From Gordonibacter sp034932485 (GTDB lineage: Bacteria; Actinomycetota; Coriobacteriia; Coriobacteriales; Eggerthellaceae), in the NCBI GenBank assembly GCA_034932485.1, contig JAYFOQ010000021.1, positions 248,001 through 312,000 of the forward strand: a stretch of DNA of 64,000 nt, in the 5' to 3' direction. Position numbers and translations under genes: made by a program. How positions within the stretch are numbered: position 1 is the first letter of the stretch; each line of letters opens with the position of its first letter. The notes under the pieces are model-generated. The model was given only the letters and a program-made list of their open reading frames with translations. It was not told the origin of the DNA and did no database searches. Positions 56,192 to 64,000 of this stretch are shown here, piece after piece.

Positions 56192-56761
56192 ATGGCGAAC
56201 AACGTGCTCGTACTGAATGGGAGCCCGCGCAAGAATGGCAACACGGCGGCGCTCGTCGAGCGGTTCTCCGCAGGAGCGCAGGAAGCCGGCAGTAAGGTTA
56301 CCTGCTTCGACGTGGCGCGCATGAACATACACCCCTGCCGAGGCTGCCTCAGCGGCGGTAAAGACCCGGCGAGCCCCTGCGTCCAAAAAGACGATATGGA
56401 CAAGGTATACGCCGCCTACCTCGAAGCCGACACAATCGCGTTGGCTTCCCCTATGTACTGCTGGAGTTTCACCGCCCAGCTAAAAGCCACACTCGACCGT
56501 CTATTCGCACTTATGGAAGTCAGTATGAGGGCGGGGGAAGCCACCCCCGTTCCGCGCGCAAAATCCAGCGCACTCATTATGCCGGCAGAAGATGCCAGCT
56601 ACCGCAACTTCGCTCCCATCGTCACCTACTATGAAGCGCTCACGGCGCGCATGGGATGGACCGATGCCGGGCGCGTGCTGGTAGGTGGTGTGTATCTCGC
56701 AGGCGACATCGCAGAAAACCCCGCACTTGACGAAGCATACCGCCTGGGCTCGGCGCTGTAA
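56192..56761 (+). CDS. flavodoxin-fold NAD(P)H-dependent FMN reductase family protein
   Basis: 189 residues. FMN phosphate loop LNGSPRKNGNT (~8-18), a Cys-containing CRGCLSGGKDPASPC segment (~47-61) and the SPMYCWSFTAQLKATLDR region (~88-105), typical of iron-sulfur-flavoprotein/WrbA-like reductases. It probably transfers electrons from NAD(P)H or ferredoxin in the cytosol. ATG 56192 follows AAGGAGG; the upstream open frame is not conserved-looking. It starts the GC-rich accessory segment. Confidence 0.87.
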   Translation: MANNVLVLNGSPRKNGNTAALVERFSAGAQEAGSKVTCFDVARMNIHPCRGCLSGGKDPASPCVQKDDMDKVYAAYLEADTIALASPMYCWSFTAQLKATLDRLFALMEVSMRAGEATPVPRAKSSALIMPAEDASYRNFAPIVTYYEALTARMGWTDAGRVLVGGVYLAGDIAENPALDEAYRLGSAL

Positions 56762-56832
56762 AAACAAGACTTTTCCCGAAACCTGCAACAAAAGGGCGCA
56801 CCCATCCGTGTTGGTAGCGGAAAGGATGGGAC

Positions 56833-57507
56833 ATGGACAACAGCACAGAGATAGCGGCCGGGATGCCGCACCCCCACATCCCGAGCCGCAGCCGCACCTA
56901 CGGAGCCACAAGTCCGGGTTTTCCAGCATCGGAAAGCCGCGGTGATCCGAGTGTGTCGACCAAAGATCGCTGCCACCTAGGGACGCTAACAGCAGAAGAC
57001 CACAGCTCCCCAAAGGTATCGGCCGAAGCCCTCGAAGCAGCCGTTGACACGTGGGGCAATACCGTGCTGCGCCTTGCCGTAAGCCGTCTGGGCAATCTTC
57101 CAGATGCCGAAGACGTATTCCAAAACGTGTTCTTAAAGCTGTTTCAATCGGACACGTGCTTCCGCGACAGAGACCACCTGAAAGCCTGGCTTCTCCGCGT
57201 GACAGTAAACTGCTGCAACGACGTGCATCGCAGTTCATGGCGCAAGCACCGCACCGATCTCAACGATACCATAGCAGCCACCTTGGCCGTTCCTACAGAG
57301 CCTGGAGGCAAAAGCTGCGACGAAGAACTTGCCTACGCCCTTGCGCAGCTAGGAGACAAGCAGCGCACCGTCGTCCACCTTTTTTACTTCGAAGGATACA
57401 CCACCGAGGAGATAGCTCACATAACCGGCGAACGGCCGGCAACCGTCCGATCGCACCTTCATCGCGCGCGCAAGACCTTGAGAAACGAGTTGGGAGCGCA
57501 CTTATGA
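56833..57507 (+). CDS. ECF-type RNA polymerase sigma factor
   Basis: 224 residues. The first ~60 are a Pro/Ser/Arg-rich extension. Sigma region 2 (~78-135) includes LPDAEDVFQNVFLKLF and DHLKAWLLRVTVNCCND. Region 4 (~168-220) includes LGDKQRTVVHLFYFEGYTTEEIA and a helix-turn-helix ending TVRSHLHRARKTLRNEL. ATG 56833 has AAAGGA six bases upstream. The stop overlaps the next start as ATGA, so it is coupled to the membrane protein that follows and is likely held by it. Confidence 0.92.
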   Translation: MDNSTEIAAGMPHPHIPSRSRTYGATSPGFPASESRGDPSVSTKDRCHLGTLTAEDHSSPKVSAEALEAAVDTWGNTVLRLAVSRLGNLPDAEDVFQNVFLKLFQSDTCFRDRDHLKAWLLRVTVNCCNDVHRSSWRKHRTDLNDTIAATLAVPTEPGGKSCDEELAYALAQLGDKQRTVVHLFYFEGYTTEEIAHITGERPATVRSHLHRARKTLRNELGAHL

Positions 57508-59354
57508 ATGAAAACGAATTCCGCACACGCTATACCAAAGCACAAGAGAGCATTGGGGTATCGGCCTCCTTGAAAGAACGCGCGATCACCGGCGCGCTGT
57601 GCGCAGGCGACATCAAGAGCGAGAGATACTCAGCAGGACCGAACTCACCGTCGCGTCAAGACACCAAGAACCGTCCTGCGCCGAGCAAGCGGCCAGCTCC
57701 GCGGCGGCGGCCGCTTGCTCCAGGAGACTTGACCACTGCAGTCACGCCGAGGCGCTGGGCTTGGCCCGCTGCAGCATGCTTGGTCGCAGTGACGCTGGTT
57801 GTCGCGGGCATACCCGTCCTCGGCTCGCTGCTGCGGGAAGACCGCTCGGTTGCCACGGCCATCGCGCTGGACGACGCCGCCGCCCGGTGCGGATTCTCCG
57901 TGCGCGCCTTTGCAGACGACGGCAGCGAGATTATCAAGCCCGGCGAGGGCGACATGATCATGTTCGACCGCAACTGGTGGTCGGGAACCGAGGAAAACGT
58001 GTTCACCGGCTGCCTGTTCCGCGTAAAGGGCGAGGGCATTGCGCGCATACAGATGAACGTCTCGGGCGGCGAGCTGTACCGCCAGGACACCGAGAGCTTC
58101 ACGCAATCCGAGGATCCAGAGCGCTGGCAAGCAGCCACCACCTGGAAGCCCAACAAGCGCGGCATGGCAGGATATTATGAAGATTACGACGCGATCTACC
58201 CCCTAACCGACCTGAGCGACGAGAGTATCCCTCTCGACTCTCCCGATAAGCCGTTGCGCGTCAATATGCTCAAGCGCTACGGCTCGACCATCGACGTTGC
58301 TACCGCCGAAAACCAGGGCATCGCGAGCGGAGAGACGAGCTTCGGCCTGTGCGCGAACACTGGTATGACCCCGACCACCGACGACGAGGGCAAGCTCCTC
58401 GACCCGCAGAGCGTTGCTATCGACCAGTTCGAGGGCCAAAGACTCACCGTTACCGTAACGTTCGAGGACGGAAGGGTGGCCACCCAGGTCATCGAACTGC
58501 ATACGGCCGACTTCCGCGCCGATCACTACGGCAACAACCTTATGGTGACCACGGAAACCATCGACCGGACCGATCCTCAGAACCAAGAAATCCAGTCGGC
58601 ACACTGTGTCTACGGCATCGTCGTGGCCGCAAGTAATGAGCCCTTCCCTCTCCCACTCGAAAACGCGAACGAATATGCAGGGCAAGTCACCCCTGCACCC
58701 ACGATCAACCGGCAACCTGACACCTACCGCATAGGAGGCGACACCGAAGAGAACCGAGCCGATGTCGTGATAGACCGCAATAGCCTACTTAAGAATGGGA
58801 ATACCGCTGACACCTCGTCGATGGATGACAATCAAGTCTCGACGCCGCTCACCGTGAGTTGCCCCACCGTCGTGCGATCTGATCGCCCCCTCGACGGAAA
58901 GATGCTTGCGGAATTCGAAGGGGTCGTCAACGGATTCCGAGGCGATGCGACCTATATGAACCAATGCACCCAACAAAGATCTGGCTACGGCTTCAACGAG
59001 GACGGAACGCTCACTGACAGCAACTACTGCTATTTGAGCGCAACGTTCAACGTGACAAACAACAGCGATATCGATGCGGCCGTACATCCGTTCGGAGACT
59101 ACGCCGTCCTCGACGAAGAGGGGCACTGCTCGATTGTCGATACGTCGTACGATCTGGATTACACCGTGAGCGACAACGCGCTTCCCGGAAGCGGGCACGG
59201 CGCACGCAACTTCACCATCGCCGCGGGAGACACCGTACAACTAACCATTCTGCGCGTCCTCCCGAACTACCTCGCCGACAACCCCGACCTCCTGTTTGTA
59301 TTACCTAAATCACTCGGAGGCATTTCCGCTTTCGCCATCGGCGATCAGGTGTAG
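57504..59354 (+). CDS. putative anti-sigma factor with large exported domain
   Basis: 616 residues. A cytoplasmic N-terminus of ~85 residues (Arg/Pro-rich near 40-80) precedes one membrane segment (~90-112). The rest (~115-616) is predicted extracytoplasmic, acidic and Cys-containing, with beta-rich stretches and no motif I recognise. The overlap with the sigma gene (ATGA, 57504-57507) and single-pass topology are typical of ECF anti-sigma partners, including DUF4179-like ones. It is unusually large. GC content is high (for example 41 of 60 bases are G/C at 57781-57840). Anti-sigma activity is inferred from context. Confidence 0.75.
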   Translation: MNENEFRTRYTKAQESIGVSASLKERAITGALCAGDIKSERYSAGPNSPSRQDTKNRPAPSKRPAPRRRPLAPGDLTTAVTPRRWAWPAAACLVAVTLVVAGIPVLGSLLREDRSVATAIALDDAAARCGFSVRAFADDGSEIIKPGEGDMIMFDRNWWSGTEENVFTGCLFRVKGEGIARIQMNVSGGELYRQDTESFTQSEDPERWQAATTWKPNKRGMAGYYEDYDAIYPLTDLSDESIPLDSPDKPLRVNMLKRYGSTIDVATAENQGIASGETSFGLCANTGMTPTTDDEGKLLDPQSVAIDQFEGQRLTVTVTFEDGRVATQVIELHTADFRADHYGNNLMVTTETIDRTDPQNQEIQSAHCVYGIVVAASNEPFPLPLENANEYAGQVTPAPTINRQPDTYRIGGDTEENRADVVIDRNSLLKNGNTADTSSMDDNQVSTPLTVSCPTVVRSDRPLDGKMLAEFEGVVNGFRGDATYMNQCTQQRSGYGFNEDGTLTDSNYCYLSATFNVTNNSDIDAAVHPFGDYAVLDEEGHCSIVDTSYDLDYTVSDNALPGSGHGARNFTIAAGDTVQLTILRVLPNYLADNPDLLFVLPKSLGGISAFAIGDQV

Positions 59355-59362
59355 CCCTAAAA

Positions 59363-59392
59363 TCGGAAGCGAGCGAACCCGCTCGCTTCCGA
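59363..59392. terminator. 13-bp perfect hairpin after the anti-sigma gene
   Basis: TCGGAAGCGAGCG pairs exactly with 59380-59392 around AACC. No T-run follows on the plus strand. Confidence 0.6.
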
Positions 59393-59490
59393 CGCACGTC
59401 ATATTCTTAGCCTGCGCAGCACCCCACAACAACATACACTGTCAATTTATCTTCGTAATCTATGTGGATATATAATGCCCCACCATCAGC

Positions 59491-60405
59491 CTATCGACGC
59501 ACCTTCGCCAATAGGCTGCCCAACATACCCTCTGCCCCAGAGGTCGCAAGACCTTCGCCCTGCACAGCAATACCAATGAGTCCTGGGCCCGTATGCACAA
59601 CAAGAACGGGGCTAATCTGCCCCTCATACCACGCCTGCGCGTTGTTAATCTTACAACCTAACTCTTCGCGCACAGCCGCAGCTTCTCCAACTGCATCACC
59701 GTTTACTACTGCCACTGTGCAACGTGGGAAACGCGCTGCGAACTGCTCGGCTACCGCCATAGCTTTCTTAAGCGATTGCCGACGCCCCTTAGCCTTCGCA
59801 ACCGTATAATATACGCCCTGCTCGTTGCAGCTAATTACCGGTCTCATATCCAATAGACTTCCCACTGTGTAGGTAACCTTACCGATACGGCCTCCTTTGT
59901 GAAGATATTCCAGCGTGTCAACACAAAAGTAAACCTTAGTATCAGCTACGATACCCTCGCTCACGGCGCGCACCTCATCAAGCGACGCACCATCGGCAAG
60001 CAAGCGAGCAACAGCCAAAACGACAAGCCCCGCCCCTATGCCAATATTCTTCGTGTCGATAAGATGACACTCCAATTCTGGCATCGCAGAACTAACCGAG
60101 CGCATAAGATCGTAGGTAGCCGACAAGCCGCTTGAAATGCTCACAATAACTGCCTGGTTATACCCGTCAGCAACAACGCGCTCAAGCACCTCACGAGCTG
60201 CAGCAGGCGTTGGAGTGGATGTCGTAGGAACCTCTTCAGCAAAGCGATCATATACCTGCTGTGGCGTGATAGTTACTTTGTCAAGAAAACTTTCGTGTGC
60301 GTAGTTCACCCGTAAGGGCACAACATACATACCGTACCGTTCAATTTCCTCAGGCGGAACGTCCGTACACGAGTCAACAACGAGTGCGATGCGCTTGGTG
60401 TCCAT
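59491..60405 (-). CDS. DegV/FakB-family fatty-acid-binding protein
   Basis: 304 residues. It starts with IALVVDSCTDVP and carries the loops VSISSGLSATY (~90) and DTLEYLHKGGRIGK (~160-173) of DegV proteins, which hold a fatty acid and, in the FakB branch, present it to the kinase FakA. No fakA is adjacent. AAGGGAG precedes ATG 60405. Divergent from a DUF1836 gene; the promoter carries an operator-like dyad. Confidence 0.92.
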   Translation of the reverse strand: MDTKRIALVVDSCTDVPPEEIERYGMYVVPLRVNYAHESFLDKVTITPQQVYDRFAEEVPTTSTPTPAAAREVLERVVADGYNQAVIVSISSGLSATYDLMRSVSSAMPELECHLIDTKNIGIGAGLVVLAVARLLADGASLDEVRAVSEGIVADTKVYFCVDTLEYLHKGGRIGKVTYTVGSLLDMRPVISCNEQGVYYTVAKAKGRRQSLKKAMAVAEQFAARFPRCTVAVVNGDAVGEAAAVREELGCKINNAQAWYEGQISPVLVVHTGPGLIGIAVQGEGLATSGAEGMLGSLLAKVRR

Positions 60406-60431
60406 GGCTTAAGGCTCCCTTACTATATTCG

Positions 60432-60477
60432 ATCTAGTTTTTATAACTAGATTATAAACTGTAGATTATGATGTCAA
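60432..60477 (-). promoter_or_regulatory. degV promoter with overlapping operator dyad
   Basis: Minus strand TTGACA (60477-60472), a 15-base spacer and TATAAT (60456-60451). Directly downstream, partly overlapping the -10 box, is ATCTAGTT-N5-AACTAGAT (60432-60452), an 8-bp-arm dyad at the expected transcription start. Confidence 0.7.
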
Positions 60478-60490
60478 GAAGTTATCTTAA

Positions 60491-60519
60491 TTGACTAAGA
60501 AAACACTGCTTGGTATGAT
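60491..60519 (+). promoter_or_regulatory. promoter of the DUF1836 gene
   Basis: TTGACT (60491-60496), a 17-base spacer and TATGAT (60514-60519), 40 bases before the start codon. It is back-to-back with the degV promoter, with the -35 boxes 13 bases apart. Confidence 0.75.
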
Positions 60520-60558
60520 CGCAAAAATACGATGCAACAAATACGGAAGGCACCGTTC

Positions 60559-61092
60559 ATGAATGATATAAGCGCTTCGATACGTGCGCAAAAGCTTATC
60601 GACTTACATCTCCCCCGCTATAACGAAATACCTCGCATCGATTTATACATGGATCAACTAATAAACTATCTCGAAGAAACACTTGCACCACTCTACGGGC
60701 CCAGCGATAAGATTATTACCCGCTCTATGGTGAACAACTACGTAAAGCAAGGTGTACTCGCTGCGGCTTCAGGCAAGAAGTACACACGCACTCATGTAGC
60801 TTACCTTATCGTCATCTGCACCCTCAAGCAAACATTCTCCATTGCAGAAATCGAAAATCTCATCCAAGCCCAAATTGAAAGCTTCGACACCCACATAGCT
60901 TACGACTACTTTTGCGATGCCTTTGAAGCGGCACTCCATGCCTTATTCTCTCCACAGCCCCAAAGCCCCCGAGGGTTTGTTTCCGGCAATAATGACGGAG
61001 ATTTTGAGCGAGACCTTGTACTGGCATGCACTGCGGCCGTTTCCTATACGCTCTACATCAAAGCATGCATCACGCTTTCCCTTGAAGAGTAG
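60559..61092 (+). CDS. DUF1836-family putative regulator
   Basis: 177 residues from ATG 60559, which has GGAAGG eight bases upstream. The DUF1836 core (IPRIDLYMDQLINYLEE... ITRSMVNNYVKQGVL... YTRTHVAYLIVICTLKQTFSI, ~25-110) resembles a MerR-like winged helix. Family members occur in Firmicutes and Coriobacteriia, often next to degV. A role as repressor of the divergent degV gene is inferred from the shared promoter region. Confidence 0.82.
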   Translation: MNDISASIRAQKLIDLHLPRYNEIPRIDLYMDQLINYLEETLAPLYGPSDKIITRSMVNNYVKQGVLAAASGKKYTRTHVAYLIVICTLKQTFSIAEIENLIQAQIESFDTHIAYDYFCDAFEAALHALFSPQPQSPRGFVSGNNDGDFERDLVLACTAAVSYTLYIKACITLSLEE

Positions 61093-61203
61093 TCGTAATA
61101 ATCTCTATATGAAGGTCTTCCCCTTTTGTACGTAATCTCAAAGCGAGGGCGAGTACAATAGTTTTCATTAAAATAAAAATCCCGTAAAGAGGAGGACGAA
61201 CCC

Positions 61204-63261
61204 TTGGAAACGCTTGTACTCGCCCTACTCATGTTGGCAGCTGTTCTTTTATCCTCGGTCATCGACCAGCTAGTTCCTAAGATTACCTCACCCCTCATCC
61301 AGATAGGCCTGGGGTTACTTATAGCATTATTCGCAACAAATCAGATTGACCTAACCTTTGATCCCAACTTATTTTTAGTGTTGTTTATTGCACCACTTTT
61401 GTACGACGAATCGCGTAGCGTAGACAAAGTAGCACTCTGGCGTAATCGTAAACCAGTATTATCACTCGCCATCGGTCTTGTAGTGATAACAGCTCTTATT
61501 GTCGGCTTCGCCACACATTGGCTCGAACCCTCCATCCCACTTGCTGCCGCATTCGCACTAGGAGCGGCACTAGGACCCACCGACGCCGTAGCCGTGGCTT
61601 CATTGTCGCGCGACGCAGACATCGAGCCTCGCAGCAAAAGCATCCTCGAAGCAGAATCTCTCATCAACGACGCCTCCGGCGTCGTATCATTCCAGTTCGC
61701 ACTTGCCTTCGCTGTTACTGGCACCTTCTCACTGTTCGATGCTTCGGTCAATTTTGTTATAAGCTTTTTTGGTGGCATTGCGATTGGTGTAGTTTTGGGT
61801 TATTTAGGTAATCTTCTGGTACGTCGCGTACGCAATTGGGGGCTTGAAAACACGACGTTTCACGTATTATTTGAGGTGTTCACTCCGTTCATTGTGTATC
61901 TTTCAGCCCAGCAACTGGGCACCAGCGGCATCATTGCCGTTGTAGCAGCAGGATTAATGGGTGTCATGTCGCGACGGGCAACAGGACCTTCCATCTCACG
62001 CATGAATATCGTGTCATCAAGCGTATGGCGCGTGCTTTCGTTTACGTTAAATGGCGTTGTATTCGTATTATTGGGAACTCAGTTACCCAAAGCTATGAAA
62101 AATTCGTGGGGCGACGTAAGTATCGATAACGGAGTACTTATTGGCTATGTTCTTCTTATTACCCTCATTTGCCTAATCATACGCTTTATCTGGCTCGCCA
62201 TTATGGAATTTGCACATAACCGCCGTCTTACACGCGATCAAAGAGCCGGATGGCGTAGCGCCCTAAAGTCAACACTGGTAATGACTCTCGCAGGACCGAA
62301 GGGTACCATTACGCTTGCCGTAATGTTGACCATCCCCTACCTTATCCCTGCAAACAATGGCACCTCTTCAGATATGCTCGTATACTTCCCTCAGCGTAAC
62401 CTTATCATCTTCTTAGCCTGCGGCGTTATCGTTGTTACACTCCTTATCGCCACGTTTATTGTGCCGTTAATAGCTCCCAAAAAAGGGCCAACCGAAGAAG
62501 ATTTGCGCTGTGACGAAACGCAGGCAAGCATCGAAATTCTTCGTTCCATCATCGAAGAATTAGCCGCTCATCAGACCGACGAGAACCGCGCCGCTACCCA
62601 AATGGTTATCCACCAATACAATAGTCGCATAGCCCGCATTAAAACCACAAACGACATTGCAAGCGAACCCAACACTGCGCTTCGTCTACGCGCATTGAAC
62701 TGGGAACGAGACTACGTGCTTCAGCTTATAGAACGCGAAGAAATGTATTCCCTTGTTGGTTACCAATACCTCAGTCGCCTAGCGCGCGCGGAAGATTTGA
62801 TAAACCATCATCTTGGTCGTTGGTCATTACAAAACGCATCCCTGCGCCTGCGCGTTCTACTTCGTTCGTGTTGGCATCGAGTACTCAAGGGACTACCTGG
62901 CGTAAGCCCCACTGAACGCACTAAGGCTATTCGCCAATTACAGATTGAAGGGTCTGAGCATGTAGTAGAAAAGTTACAACAAATGTTAACCTCTCCTGAC
63001 TACGACGATCCAGCTGAAGACATAAGCGCGCTTATCCTTGAATACCAACACATTATCATCCTCTTACGTGACACCGAAACGCCCCTCAAGGCCTTCTCGA
63101 ACACAGCTGAAAAGGCTGCCGACATCGAACGCTGGGCTCTCCAACTTGAAATTGATCAAATACAGGCGCGCTACGAGGCAGGTGGCCTCTGCCGCTCGTC
63201 TGCTAAGCGTCTACGCGATAACGTATACCTTATGCAGATCGATCTTGAAGACGACCTGTAA
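61204..63261 (+). CDS. CPA1-family Na+/H+ antiporter
   Basis: 685 residues. About 12 membrane segments (1-~415) with the family stretches FIAPLLYDESRSVDK, GAALGPTDAVAVASLSRD and EAESLINDASGVVSFQF, where the acidic NDASG/TDAVA residues carry Na+. A ~260-residue cytoplasmic helical C-terminus follows (from ~PKKGPTEEDLRC), as in NhaP/YjcE-type exchangers. TTG 61204 with GAGGAGG eight bases upstream starts METLVLALLM. It keeps pH and sodium balance. Confidence 0.92.
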   Translation: METLVLALLMLAAVLLSSVIDQLVPKITSPLIQIGLGLLIALFATNQIDLTFDPNLFLVLFIAPLLYDESRSVDKVALWRNRKPVLSLAIGLVVITALIVGFATHWLEPSIPLAAAFALGAALGPTDAVAVASLSRDADIEPRSKSILEAESLINDASGVVSFQFALAFAVTGTFSLFDASVNFVISFFGGIAIGVVLGYLGNLLVRRVRNWGLENTTFHVLFEVFTPFIVYLSAQQLGTSGIIAVVAAGLMGVMSRRATGPSISRMNIVSSSVWRVLSFTLNGVVFVLLGTQLPKAMKNSWGDVSIDNGVLIGYVLLITLICLIIRFIWLAIMEFAHNRRLTRDQRAGWRSALKSTLVMTLAGPKGTITLAVMLTIPYLIPANNGTSSDMLVYFPQRNLIIFLACGVIVVTLLIATFIVPLIAPKKGPTEEDLRCDETQASIEILRSIIEELAAHQTDENRAATQMVIHQYNSRIARIKTTNDIASEPNTALRLRALNWERDYVLQLIEREEMYSLVGYQYLSRLARAEDLINHHLGRWSLQNASLRLRVLLRSCWHRVLKGLPGVSPTERTKAIRQLQIEGSEHVVEKLQQMLTSPDYDDPAEDISALILEYQHIIILLRDTETPLKAFSNTAEKAADIERWALQLEIDQIQARYEAGGLCRSSAKRLRDNVYLMQIDLEDDL

Positions 63262-63333
63262 ATACCTACCATTTTGTGGCCAACCGAGCTTTCACCTTAG
63301 AAGGCACAACCATGTTCGACACAACACCAAAAA

Positions 63334-63402
63334 AGCCTCTGAATTAAACTGCCTCCCATTTCTCGTTGTTCAAGAAATGGGTGACGGTTCAAATTCGGAG
63401 GC
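63334..63402 (-). terminator. long nested hairpin terminator of argS
   Basis: Arms of about 30 bases (63334-63363 and 63373-63402) pair with a few mismatches. The inner CCCATTTCT/AGAAATGGG and outer GCCTC/GAGGC stems are exact. TTTTTT follows on the minus strand. It lies between convergent argS and the antiporter gene. Confidence 0.75.
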
Positions 63403-63452
63403 CTCACAAGAACAAACGATACTGACAACCCTAGAGCTATCAGCTATACACA

Positions 63453-64000
63453 CTACATCTTGGAAGGAGCAGAAACCCCCAACAGACCCAGCGTCGTAGC
63501 AAGCACAATACGCGTGGCATCCACCAGTGCAAGACGCGCATTTTTCACGTCATCCTCCTCGCCGATAACGTGGCAGTTCGTGTAGAACGAATGGAACAAC
63601 GCCGCAAGATCCTGCGCATAGTGCGTGCACCGGAACGCCGCACGATCACGAGCAGCCTGCGCCACAAGCGGGGCAAAGTCGTCCATCTTACGCATAAGCG
63701 CGAGCTCCGACTCATGTGTAAGCGGAGACAAATCAACGTCGGCCGGGATAACCTTTGCAGACAGCTCATCCATCGACAGCTCGCCGGACTCGGCAGCGGC
63801 AGCGTCATCAGCGGATGCGGCCTTGCGCAGGATGGAACAAATACGTGCATGCGCGTACTGCACGTAGTACACCGGGTTCGACGCATCCTTCTTCTTCGCC
63901 ACCTCAATATCGAAGTCGATGGGCTGATCGGAAGATTTCGCTAACATGAGGTAACGGGTCGCGTCTACGCCCACCTCATCGATAAGTTCCTCGAACGTAA
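63453..64000 (-). CDS. argS: arginyl-tRNA synthetase, C-terminal part (5' end outside window)
   Basis: The frame is open through base 64000. The visible ~182 residues include DEVGVDATRYLMLAKSSDQPIDFDIE, NPVYYVQYAHARICSILRKA and the DALR anticodon-binding domain (FAPLVAQAARDRAAFRCTHYAQDLAALFHSFYTNCHVIGEE) to the end. An ~20-residue acidic insert (ASADDAAAAESGEL) lies after the CSILRKA helix. An internal GTG at 63974 is not the start. Confidence 0.95.
   Translation of the reverse strand, partial: TFEELIDEVGVDATRYLMLAKSSDQPIDFDIEVAKKKDASNPVYYVQYAHARICSILRKAASADDAAAAESGELSMDELSAKVIPADVDLSPLTHESELALMRKMDDFAPLVAQAARDRAAFRCTHYAQDLAALFHSFYTNCHVIGEEDDVKNARLALVDATRIVLATTLGLLGVSAPSKM

Noticed and set aside
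56501..57238. 245-codon minus-strand frame opposite the reductase and sigma-factor genes
   Set aside because: Cys/Arg/Leu-rich antisense artefact of GC-rich coding DNA; the plus strand encodes two clear protein families there.
1..64000. CRISPR arrays, complete insertion sequences, prophage genes or rRNA
   Set aside because: No spaced direct-repeat array, transposase, integrase, phage structural gene or rRNA sequence was seen.

Overview
The window looks like chromosomal DNA of an anaerobic actinobacterium of the class Coriobacteriia, most likely Eggerthellaceae. The evidence is a roughly 50% GC composition, a LuxR-type regulator fused to a polytopic membrane half beside a respiratory-type reductase, a Tat-exported flavoenzyme, a molybdopterin/4Fe-4S oxidoreductase cluster and the protein sequences themselves. 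The genus is not proven; a small oral or gut genome such as Cryptobacterium would fit. Most genes are housekeeping and most are on the minus strand.

Layout. 1-1.9 kb: the end of a LytTR response regulator plus its GHKL histidine kinase (agr/Com-like pair). 2.0-7.5 kb: ilvD-ilvB-ilvN-ilvC for branched-chain amino acids, behind a T-box leader whose apparent specifier reads GCC (Ala). 7.9-9.4 kb: a PAS-PAS-GGDEF gene broken by one in-frame TGA. 9.5-11.8 kb: serC and a C39-peptidase-like membrane protein that lost its catalytic Cys. 12.0-19.8 kb: a co-directional accessory cluster (LysR regulator, molybdopterin catalytic subunit, 4Fe-4S subunit, GntP-type permease, NCS1-type permease, zinc-ribbon protein) with a LysR-type T-N11-A box. 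19.9-23.8 kb: a membrane LuxR regulator divergent from a Tat lipoprotein-like old-yellow-enzyme/FAD oxidoreductase.

24-35 kb: MBL hydrolase, PfoR-like EIIC protein, purine nucleoside phosphorylase, a nuclease-fold protein, prmC-prfA, trxB, msrAB, and a MATE pump divergent from a MerR regulator with a 19-bp-spacer MerR promoter. 35.8-43 kb: trxA, patatin, K+ channel, YbjQ protein, CPA2 antiporter, thrS, double zinc-ribbon protein. 43.3-50.8 kb: a Cys-rich GGDEF protein, valS, clpX, clpP, tig. 51-55.5 kb: a small tail-anchored protein, an Fe-S CCG-domain protein, tRNA-Leu, a NYN-LOTUS protein, tRNA-His and tRNA-Lys. 55.5-59.4 kb: a GC-rich accessory segment with possible IS-end repeats, a flavodoxin-like reductase, and an ECF sigma factor coupled to a large extracytoplasmic anti-sigma-like protein. 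59.5-64 kb: degV divergent from a DUF1836 regulator with facing promoters and an operator-like dyad, a CPA1 Na+/H+ antiporter, and the 3' end of argS.

Best leads: the Ala-type T-box on an ilv operon, the uncharacterised molybdoenzyme/permease cluster, the exported flavoenzyme with a degenerate nucleotide site, and the degV/DUF1836 divergent switch. All calls come from reading the sequence; no database search was possible.
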